Part shown: positions 22,984 through 28,566 of the stretch, piece by piece | Numbering within the stretch: position 1 is the first letter of the stretch | How the letters are laid out: each line of letters starts with the position of its first letter | Translations under genes and position numbers: made by a program | DNA from: Ruminococcus_G sp963594675 | Lineage (GTDB): Bacteria; Bacillota; Clostridia; Lachnospirales; Lachnospiraceae | Length of the DNA stretch: 28,566 nucleotides | Direction of reading: 5' to 3' | NCBI GenBank assembly: GCA_963594675.1 | Contig: CAVBGA010000112.1 | Coordinates: 1 to 28,566, forward strand | Notes under the pieces: generated by a model | What the model saw: only the letters and a program-made list of their open reading frames with translations | Database searches by the model: none | Told to the model about the DNA's origin: nothing

Positions 22984-23766
22984 TTAAGATCGTTTCACCT
23001 TATAATACATATTTTCCGCATTAGCTCGGGTGACAGCGATGACTTCGTCAGCGCTGACGCCCTTGATTCTTGCGATTTCCTGAGCTACGTATTTGATGTA
23101 GATAGAGTTGTTCCTCTTGCCGCGGTTGGGAACCGGGGCCATGTAGGGGCAATCTGTCTCCAGGAGAATAGAGGTCAGGGGCACATAATCCACCACTTCT
23201 TTTAACTTTTTCGCGTTTTTAAAGGTGACCACCCCGCCTACGCCGATATAATATCCCATATTCAGGTATTCTCTTGCCATCTCCTTGCTGTAGGAGAAGC
23301 AGTGAACGACACCTGTCAGTTCTCCAGGTCGCTTCATAAGGGCTTTCATCAGATCCAGAGTGTCTGCTGCGGCCTCTCTGCTATGGATGATGATGGGAAG
23401 TTTTTCTTCTCGGGCAAGTTCTGCCTGGGCTTCGAACCATTTCTTTTGCAGATCATGATTTTCCTTATCCCAATAGTAGTCAAGACCAATTTCACCAATG
23501 GCAACGGCTTTATCCTGACGGGAAAGACGACGGATTTCTTCTAAAAGTTCGTCGGTCATATCCCCAACTTCGTCGGGATGGAGACCAAAAGCTCCGTAAA
23601 TAAAGGGATAGCTGTGCATTAATTCATCGACCTGGGCCAGAGAATCTTTTTCTGCACTGACATTGACAATAGTTCCCACGCCATTTTCCTGCATAGAAGC
23701 CAATAATTCCTGTCGATCTTCGTCATACTGGGAACTATTATAGTGGGCATGGGTCTCGAAAATCAT
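22984..23766 (-). CDS. tatD: TatD-family metal-dependent DNase
   Basis: Started at ATG 23766 the protein has 260 residues, the usual TatD length, and opens M-I-F-E-T-H6-A-H8-Y as the family does. Further metal ligands are E92 in G-E-I-G-L-D-Y, H128 in I-I-H-S-R-E-A, H155 in V-V-H-C-F-S and D205 in L-E-T-D-C-P-Y-M-A-P. A TTG start at 23841 would add 25 Ala/Asp/Thr-rich residues and overlap metG by 7 bases; part of that extension is encoded by a perfect hairpin, so it is doubted. The start at 23766 has no clear ribosome site. TatD enzymes are Mg-dependent nucleases linked to DNA repair or degradation. The gene follows metG, a common clostridial order. Confidence 0.85.
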   Translation of the reverse strand: MIFETHAHYNSSQYDEDRQELLASMQENGVGTIVNVSAEKDSLAQVDELMHSYPFIYGAFGLHPDEVGDMTDELLEEIRRLSRQDKAVAIGEIGLDYYWDKENHDLQKKWFEAQAELAREEKLPIIIHSREAAADTLDLMKALMKRPGELTGVVHCFSYSKEMAREYLNMGYYIGVGGVVTFKNAKKLKEVVDYVPLTSILLETDCPYMAPVPNRGKRNNSIYIKYVAQEIARIKGVSADEVIAVTRANAENMYYKVKRS

Positions 23767-23791
23767 TTCATTTATATTAGTTAAATCAGTT

Positions 23792-23829
23792 AAATCTGCT
23801 GCCGCCTCAGGGGAGACTGCAGCAGATTT
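23792..23829 (-). terminator. Perfect hairpin in the metG-tatD junction
   Basis: AAATCTGCTGC (23792-23802) and GCAGCAGATTT (23819-23829) form an 11-bp stem with a 16-nt loop. It lies 5 bases after metG's stop and before the tatD ATG. The arm ends in TTT, so it may act as a weak terminator or a processing site that sets the metG:tatD ratio. Confidence 0.5.
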
Positions 23830-23834
23830 GCTTG

Positions 23835-25787
23835 TTAACAAATTTCGGATCCTGCCGGTACATCTTTTTCCGGAGTCATGAGGGCCAGCATGCCGTCCTC
23901 ACCTTCTGCACACAGAATCATACCTTCGGACAATACACCAGCCAGTTTGGCAGGTTTCAGGTTAACCAGAACCATTACTTTTTTGCCTACCATATCTTCC
24001 GCCTGATATTTGGGGCGAAGGCCGGAAACGATCTGTTTTACCTGACTTCCGATCTTCACCTGACTGCAGAGAAGTTTTTTGGATTTTTTCACCGGTTCAC
24101 AGGAAATAATTTCTCCTACCTGGAACTGCATTTTTCCAAATTCATCGAAAGTGATCTCAGGTTTTGCTTCGATATCGATCACTGGTTCCGGAGCAGCGGC
24201 AGCCTCAGCTTCAGCCTTCATTGCCTCTACTTTTTCCAGAACTTCTTTAATGTCCATGCGGGCAAAGAGGATTTCCGGTTTGTCTGTTACTTTATTTCCT
24301 GAAGGATAGAGACCAAATTTGTCCATATCATCGTATTCACGTTTTTCAGCATTCAGCTGAGCCAGGATACGGTCTGTAGTTTCAGGCATGTAGGGCTCCA
24401 GAAGGGAGGCGCCAATGGTGATTCCCTCAACCAGGTTGTAAAGAACGGTAGCCAGACGATCTTTTTTGGCTTCATCCTTTGCCAGTGCCCAAGGCATGGT
24501 CTCATCGATATATTTGTTGCAGCGTTTGAAGAGGGAGAAAATCTCAGTCATAGCATCGGCTACGTGAAGACCTTCCATTCTTTCGGCAACTTTGTCACGG
24601 GTAGAGGTAACTACAGCCATCAGATCCTCGTCTACGTCTTCTTTTACGCCGGCATTGGTTACAACACCGCCGAAATATTTATTGGACATGGAGATGGTAC
24701 GATTTACCAAGTTACCCAGAGTATTGGCCAGCTCGGAATTCATACGCTCTACCATCAGCTCCCAGGTGATGACACCATCATTTTCAAAAGGCATCTCATG
24801 AAGTACGAAATAACGTACCGCATCTACACCAAAGAAATCTACCAGATCATCAGCATAGAGAACATTTCCCTTGGATTTGCTCATCTTGCCATTGCCCTGC
24901 AGCAGCCAGGGATGACCAAAAATCTGCTTGGGAAGGGGCAGATCCAGTGCCATCAAAAAGATTGGCCAGTAAAGGGTATGGAAACGAATAATATCCTTAC
25001 CAATCAAGTGTAGGTCAGCGGGCCAGAGTTTCTTGAAGAGATCGCTGGAATCTCCATTGCACTCATAGCCGATACCTGTGATATAGTTTGTCAAAGCATC
25101 CAGCCATACATAGGTAACATGTTTGGGATCAAAGGTTACCGGAATACCCCATGAGAAAGATGTTCTGGATACGCAGAGATCCTGCAGACCCGGAAGAAGG
25201 AAATTGTTCATCATCTCATTTTTACGGGATACCGGCTGAATGAATTCTGGATGAGTATTAATATGCTCAATCAAACGATCGGCATATTTGCTCATTTTGA
25301 AGAAATAGGCCTCTTCCTTAGCGGGGGTTACTTCACGGCCACAGTCCGGGCATTTGCCGTCAACCAGCTGTGACTCTGTAAAGAAGGACTCACAGGGTGT
25401 GCAGTACATTCCTTCATAATAGCTCTTATAAATATCGCCCTGGTCATAAAGCTTTTTGAAAATCTTCTGTACCTGTTTTTCATGCTCTTCATCTGTGGTA
25501 CGGATGAACTTGTTATAGGAAGTGTTCATCAAATCCCAGATTCTCTTAATCTCACCAGCTACATCGTCAACGAACTCCTTGGGAGTTACTCCTTTTTCAG
25601 CAGCCTTCAATTCTACTTTCTGACCATGCTCATCGGTTCCTGTCTGGAAAAATACATCATAGCCCTGCAGACGTTTGAAACGGGCAATGCTGTCAGCCAA
25701 CACAACTTCATAGGTATTACCGATATGGGGTTTACCTGAGGTGTAGGCGATGGCTGTCGTCATATAATACTTTCCTCTTTTGGACAT
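23835..25787 (-). CDS. metG: Methionyl-tRNA synthetase with C-terminal tRNA-binding domain
   Basis: The 650-residue class I synthetase charges tRNA-Met. The ATP site shows P-H21-I-G-N24 (HIGH variant) near the start and K-M-S-K-S-K-G near residue 300. A zinc knuckle with C-T-P-C and C-P-D-C lies near 127-147. The anticodon-binding helical domain follows. After an Ala/Glu-rich linker, the last ~110 residues form the EMAP/Trbp111-like tRNA-binding OB fold (F-G-K-M-Q-F-Q-V-G-E-I onwards), which promotes dimers. AGGAGG lies upstream of ATG 25787. The leader of ~160 bases shows no clear T-box. Confidence 0.97.
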   Translation of the reverse strand: MSKRGKYYMTTAIAYTSGKPHIGNTYEVVLADSIARFKRLQGYDVFFQTGTDEHGQKVELKAAEKGVTPKEFVDDVAGEIKRIWDLMNTSYNKFIRTTDEEHEKQVQKIFKKLYDQGDIYKSYYEGMYCTPCESFFTESQLVDGKCPDCGREVTPAKEEAYFFKMSKYADRLIEHINTHPEFIQPVSRKNEMMNNFLLPGLQDLCVSRTSFSWGIPVTFDPKHVTYVWLDALTNYITGIGYECNGDSSDLFKKLWPADLHLIGKDIIRFHTLYWPIFLMALDLPLPKQIFGHPWLLQGNGKMSKSKGNVLYADDLVDFFGVDAVRYFVLHEMPFENDGVITWELMVERMNSELANTLGNLVNRTISMSNKYFGGVVTNAGVKEDVDEDLMAVVTSTRDKVAERMEGLHVADAMTEIFSLFKRCNKYIDETMPWALAKDEAKKDRLATVLYNLVEGITIGASLLEPYMPETTDRILAQLNAEKREYDDMDKFGLYPSGNKVTDKPEILFARMDIKEVLEKVEAMKAEAEAAAAPEPVIDIEAKPEITFDEFGKMQFQVGEIISCEPVKKSKKLLCSQVKIGSQVKQIVSGLRPKYQAEDMVGKKVMVLVNLKPAKLAGVLSEGMILCAEGEDGMLALMTPEKDVPAGSEIC

Positions 25788-25953
25788 TACTCATACCTCC
25801 TGAATTAAATTAAAGAAATAACTGAATCTATAAAAGGTGTGCAAACAAGGAAAAGACTCGTCTCTTCATATTGAAAATATTAGAAACAAGCCGAATATTT
25901 GTGTTGCCACTTTGTATCTCTTTATATAGGAAATTTATTTTTGTTACCTGTCT

Positions 25954-25982
25954 AGATTAGCATAAGAAGGCTTTTGTGTAAA
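25954..25982 (-). promoter_or_regulatory. Probable metG promoter
   Basis: On the minus strand TTTACA (25977-25982), 17 bp and TGC-TAATCT (-10 at 25954-25959) form a TGn-extended promoter. The start near 25947 gives a leader of about 160 bases in which I see no strong terminator. Confidence 0.5.
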
Positions 25983-26043
25983 TACTTCAGAGTCTTTAGA
26001 GGGACGAAAATAAAAATTAGTGACACATAACTCGAAGTTAGCC

Positions 26044-26073
26044 TTGACTCATCTTATACTGGACAAGTATACT
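26044..26073 (+). promoter_or_regulatory. perR promoter
   Basis: TTGACT (26044-26049), 18 bp and TATACT (26068-26073). The operator at 26082-26100 lies at the start of the transcript. Confidence 0.65.
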
Positions 26074-26081
26074 CTAATTAC

Positions 26082-26100
26082 GATAACAATAATTATTATC
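26082..26100. promoter_or_regulatory. Per/Fur box in front of perR
   Basis: GATAACAATAATTATTATC matches the 19-base Fur consensus at 16 positions, and its core also fits the 7-1-7 Per box at 11 of 14. It lies just downstream of the promoter, so autoregulation by the encoded PerR is likely. Confidence 0.7.
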
Positions 26101-26124
26101 AAAATCATGAAAGGAGTTAAGAAA

Positions 26125-26532
26125 TTGGCTTCTATTAAGTATAGCCGACAGAGAGAATCTATAAGGAAATTTCTTATCTCCCGGAAGGACCATCCCAGTG
26201 CGGATACGATTTACGACAATGTTCGTAAGGAAGATCCTAAGATCAGTTTAGCAACAGTTTACCGGAATCTTACCCTTCTTGAAGAGTTAGGAGAGGTGAT
26301 GAGGATTCGGGTGGAAGGCGGAGCTGATCGCTTTGATGGGAATGCCGATCCACACAATCATTTTATTTGTACTCGCTGTCAGAGCGTCATTGATCTTGAG
26401 ATGGACAACATCGATTTCATCAAGGATGTGGCAGCAAAGAATTTCGATGGAATCATAGAACGCTATGTAACGAATTTCTACGGTTTGTGTGGAAGGTGCA
26501 AAGAAAGAGAAGACAAAAAAATGCATTTATAA
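26125..26532 (+). CDS. perR: PerR-type peroxide-sensing Fur-family repressor
   Basis: The protein has 135 residues from TTG 26125, which follows AAAGGAG with 8 bases between; ATG 26107 lies upstream of that site. Every metal ligand of B. subtilis PerR is present with a constant offset of 14: H23, D71, H77, H79 and D90 (regulatory Fe/Mn site; Asp at the position that separates PerR from Fur) and C82, C85, C122, C125 (structural zinc). It should repress peroxide defence when iron-loaded and be released on His oxidation. A Per/Fur box precedes it, and a reverse rubrerythrin follows after 18 bases. Confidence 0.92.
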   Translation: MASIKYSRQRESIRKFLISRKDHPSADTIYDNVRKEDPKISLATVYRNLTLLEELGEVMRIRVEGGADRFDGNADPHNHFICTRCQSVIDLEMDNIDFIKDVAAKNFDGIIERYVTNFYGLCGRCKEREDKKMHL

Positions 26533-26550
26533 GAAAAGGAGAATGAAAAA

Positions 26551-27096
26551 ATGGCTAAATATGTATGTACTGTATGTGGTTATGTTCACGAGGGAGATTC
26601 CGCACCTGAGAAATGTCCAGTCTGTAATGCACCGGCTTCCAAGTTCATCGAGCAGTCTGATGAGATGACTTATGCAGCTGAGCATGTAGTAGGTGTAGCT
26701 CAGGGTGCAAGCGAGGATATCATGGAAGATCTGAGAGCAAATTTCCAGGGTGAGTGCTCTGAGGTTGGTATGTATCTGGCAATGGCAAGAGTGGCTCATC
26801 GTGAAGGATATCCGGAAATCGGTCTTTACTGGGAGAAAGCAGCTTATGAAGAAGCAGAGCATGCAGCAAAATTTGCAGAGCTTCTGGGTGAAGTTGTTAC
26901 CGACAGCACAAAGAAAAATCTTCAGATGAGAGTAGAAGCTGAGCATGGTGCAACTGCAGGTAAGAAAGATCTGGCAGATCGTGCAAAAGCTGCAGGACTT
27001 GACGCAATTCATGACACTGTTCATGAGATGGCGAAAGACGAGGCTCGTCACGGAAAAGCTCTGGCAGGACTGCTGAAGAGATATTTCGGAGAATAA
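26551..27096 (+). CDS. Reverse rubrerythrin (rubredoxin domain at the N-terminus)
   Basis: The 181-residue protein has an N-terminal rubredoxin-like FeS4 knuckle (C6-x2-C9, C22-x2-C25) and then a ferritin-like diiron domain (E-C-S-E-V-G-M-Y, E-E-A-E-H, D-E-A-R-H). This order is the reverse of classical rubrerythrin. In clostridia such proteins reduce H2O2 and O2 with electrons from NADH via rubredoxin systems and are PerR-controlled. Here it directly follows perR (18 bases, with AAGGAG) and ends at a GAAA-loop terminator, so the two form a compact peroxide-defence operon. Confidence 0.95.
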   Translation: MAKYVCTVCGYVHEGDSAPEKCPVCNAPASKFIEQSDEMTYAAEHVVGVAQGASEDIMEDLRANFQGECSEVGMYLAMARVAHREGYPEIGLYWEKAAYEEAEHAAKFAELLGEVVTDSTKKNLQMRVEAEHGATAGKKDLADRAKAAGLDAIHDTVHEMAKDEARHGKALAGLLKRYFGE

Positions 27097-27134
27097 TTTC
27101 TGCGAAGAAAATGCATAGAATATGGATTTTATGG

Positions 27135-27164
27135 GAGGAAATCACGAAAGTGGTTTCCTCTTTT
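27135..27164 (+). terminator. Intrinsic terminator of the perR-rubrerythrin operon
   Basis: An 11-position stem (27135-27145 with 27150-27160, one wobble) closes a GAAA loop and is followed by four T. Confidence 0.85.
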
Positions 27165-27199
27165 CCTATATAAGGAAGTCAAAATCTTGAGTGGAATTC

Positions 27200-27832
27200 T
27201 CACTTCAGAGTCCACTCGTAGACCTTCTGTGTTTTGCCTTTCAACATGGCAATGACTCTTCCTGTGAAAATCATGCTGATAATGGTTCCGATGCCGATGC
27301 CAATGAGTCTTCCTTCACAGATAAAACAAATTAATAAGGAAATGACAATACAGGAGAGGTCCAGAAGATTTTTTCCAAATCCGAAGTCCTGTCCTAGTTT
27401 TATGCCTAAAACGTTGGCCAAGGCGTCAGCGGGATTGGCGATTAGCTTCATGGATACGGTGAGAGAGGCACCTATGGCGGTAATCACGATAGCTAAAATC
27501 AAAAGTAGTAGGCGCAGAGTCATGGAATTTGGGGATGGGATGATGAGGTCAAATACCTGGACGGCTGCACTGGTGATTAGGGCACAGATTGCCTGCATGA
27601 ACTGGATATATTCGAAATCTTTTTTAAGAAGGAACCATTGCAGGAAGATTTGAAGAACATAGTAGATAAAAACGGTGACGCCCAAAATCCATCCCTTAAT
27701 GGTGGCAATGTTATAGGCGATAGATATAATGGGGGAGACACCCAGATGGGTCTTGGTATTGAGATCAATGCCAAGGGCCAGAATAATGAGGCCTACTACG
27801 TATGTAAGGATGCGTTTCTTTTGAATCTTCAT
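27200..27832 (-). CDS. YczE/YitT-like membrane protein
   Basis: The 210-residue protein has five or six hydrophobic helices. Typical stretches are G-L-I-I-L-A-L-G-I-D-L-N-T-K-T-H-L-G-V-S-P-I near the N-terminus and a central N-P-A-D-A-L segment. These match the YczE/YyaS/YitT group, whose molecular role is unknown; B. subtilis YczE affects surfactin-type peptide production and competence by unclear means. AAAGGAG precedes the ATG. It lies 98 bases downstream of the second SH3b peptide gene on the same strand, with a strong hairpin between. Confidence 0.75.
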   Translation of the reverse strand: MKIQKKRILTYVVGLIILALGIDLNTKTHLGVSPIISIAYNIATIKGWILGVTVFIYYVLQIFLQWFLLKKDFEYIQFMQAICALITSAAVQVFDLIIPSPNSMTLRLLLLILAIVITAIGASLTVSMKLIANPADALANVLGIKLGQDFGFGKNLLDLSCIVISLLICFICEGRLIGIGIGTIISMIFTGRVIAMLKGKTQKVYEWTLK

Positions 27833-27866
27833 AAAATAAAAACTCCTTTCTTTTAACGCACAGATT

Positions 27867-27901
27867 CCCCCTAAAAGGACAACAGATGTCTTTTTAGGGG
27901 G
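27867..27901 (-). terminator. Strong hairpin after SH3b peptide copy 2
   Basis: A 14-position stem (27867-27880 with 27888-27901, one wobble) has a 7-nt loop. No T-run follows on the minus strand, so read-through into the YczE-like gene is possible. Confidence 0.6.
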
Positions 27902-27930
27902 TGCTGGTTTATGATATTTAATTACGGTTG

Positions 27931-28182
27931 TTATCTAAGATAACCGGCTACTACATAACCGCAGCGATGCAGCTTCGGTGAATATACCAGAGTATAGGTG
28001 TAATTTCCATTACGGATGCCTTTCTTTAGTACGGTTACCTGCTCGCCGTTGTAGAGGCGGCCAATCTCGGTCTTGTCTGAATAAGCGGCTTTCTTCCTCA
28101 GAGCCAGATAATGTTTTGTTCCGTATACTCTTGCTCCTCCGATTACCATTTCCAGTTCCATCTCGTTCATCAGTGTTCTCAT
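27931..28182 (-). CDS. Double-glycine-leader secreted SH3b micro-protein, copy 2
   Basis: The 83-residue product has the same layout as copy 1: leader positions -12 Met, -8 Glu, -7 Leu, -4 Val and G15-G16, then a 67-residue basic SH3b domain. Eleven residues differ (4, 5, 9, 14, 24, 30, 31, 33, 36, 62, 64). Residues 37-61 and 65-83 are identical, including the only Cys (C74). Most changes fall in the leader and the first strand of the mature part, so target or partner specificity may differ while the fold is kept. AAGGAG precedes the ATG. A YczE-like membrane protein follows on the same strand; whether it is a partner is unknown. Confidence 0.8.
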   Translation of the reverse strand: MRTLMNEMELEMVIGGARVYGTKHYLALRKKAAYSDKTEIGRLYNGEQVTVLKKGIRNGNYTYTLVYSPKLHRCGYVVAGYLR

Positions 28183-28237
28183 AGTGTTTTCTCCTTTTCT
28201 TCTTTTGAAATCTTTCTTGTTGTTTTTTTATTTTTTC

Positions 28238-28340
28238 AAGGTTTTGTGTTGTTCCCTTTGATGAGTCTATAATACCAAGGGAATCTGAAGGAAAAAACAG
28301 ATTTTCCATAAGGAATGCTTATTTAACCTTAAGCTAAAAT
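28238..28340 (-). promoter_or_regulatory. Conserved promoter/leader block of SH3b peptide copy 2
   Basis: 28238-28297 is identical in reverse complement to 3994-4053. It holds TGG-TATTAT (-10 at 28269-28274). CTTAAGGTTAAATAAG is shared further upstream (about 28318-28333), and a second CTTAA lies 24 bp beyond. From 28341 to the window end I see no gene. Confidence 0.65.
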
Positions 28341-28566
28341 AAAACGAATTAGTTAAGCTAAATACGATAAATTTGAAAGAAATAAAAGCTAATGAAGCGA
28401 AAAGGAGTTCGCAACAGAGAAATCATAGCACGAAATTATTATTGAAACAATGGGAAAGGAATTGCAAAATCCATAGGATTGCAAATTTTGCTGGCTTGAA
28501 TCACTGATGGAACCTGTCTTTCGGAGTTGAAATGAAAAAGTAGTGCTAAGTCATAGGTTAAAACCT

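Noticed and set aside
25788..25950. T-box or other riboswitch before metG
   Set aside because: A GTGGCAAC stretch recalls a T-box core, but it is near the 5' end of the ~160-base leader, and no specifier stem or terminator/antiterminator pair is visible.
28010..28309. 99-residue Lys/Arg-rich frame overlapping SH3b copy 2
   Set aside because: It is the SH3b gene's leader and 5' end read in another frame; copy 1 does not keep the frame open, although the DNA is nearly identical.
28430..28566. Hairpin or gene start near the right edge
   Set aside because: A partial inverted repeat around TTGCAAAATCC is imperfect, and no open frame with a ribosome site runs off the edge.

Overview
The window reads as chromosome of a Gram-positive, low-to-middle GC, probably anaerobic Clostridia, most likely a gut Lachnospiraceae. 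The reasons are strong AGGAGG-type ribosome sites, occasional TTG starts, TTGACA/TATAAT-type promoters, a PerR plus reverse-rubrerythrin pair, a YczE-like membrane protein and a clostridial metG-tatD pair. The family placement is inference; no rRNA, tRNA, CRISPR array, insertion sequence or phage gene was seen.

Layout. 1-164: tail of an unidentified small protein. 411-3776: a YibE/F membrane protein and a large secreted metallophosphoesterase. 3994-4525: a double-glycine-leader SH3b micro-protein with its promoter, then a possible Arg-rich micro-ORF. 4593-5540 (minus): an ACR3/BASS-type permease. 5631-8256: an AT-rich island with a promoter, a six-unit ~21-nt repeat array in the leader, an HTH-AAA-PD-(D/E)XK protein and an unknown four-helix membrane protein. 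8343-22826: a catabolic island with three AraC-family regulators, a LacI-family regulator, a URO-D-family methyltransferase-like protein, an IolE-like TIM barrel, four Gfo/Idh/MocA dehydrogenases (one IolG-like), an orphan sugar-binding lipoprotein and a zinc dehydrogenase. 22984-25787 (minus): tatD and metG. 26044-27096: perR and reverse rubrerythrin. 27200-27832 (minus): YczE-like protein. 27931-28340 (minus): a second SH3b micro-protein with the same promoter block, facing the first copy.

How the parts work together. The catabolic island appears to oxidise, dehydrate or isomerise a cyclitol or glycoside. It lacks the usual inositol genes iolB/C/D and any sugar permease or kinase, so the substrate is open. 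Two regulatory codes can be read. (1) Two AGCAC half-sites 20-21 bp apart, then 7 bp, a -35 region, 17 bp and a -10 box, precede the URO-D, binding-protein and iolG-like genes; two of these promoters are divergent from AraC genes with similar recognition helices. (2) TGTTTAATAAACA palindromes, paired with 31 bp between centres and overlapping a TTGACA-17-TTTAAT promoter, control both genes flanking the LacI gene.

The best candidate for an undescribed system is the pair of 83-residue SH3b peptides. They have a canonical bacteriocin-type GG leader, a cationic 67-residue mature part and a 60-nt promoter/leader block identical between two inverted copies about 24 kb apart. No exporter is visible in the window.
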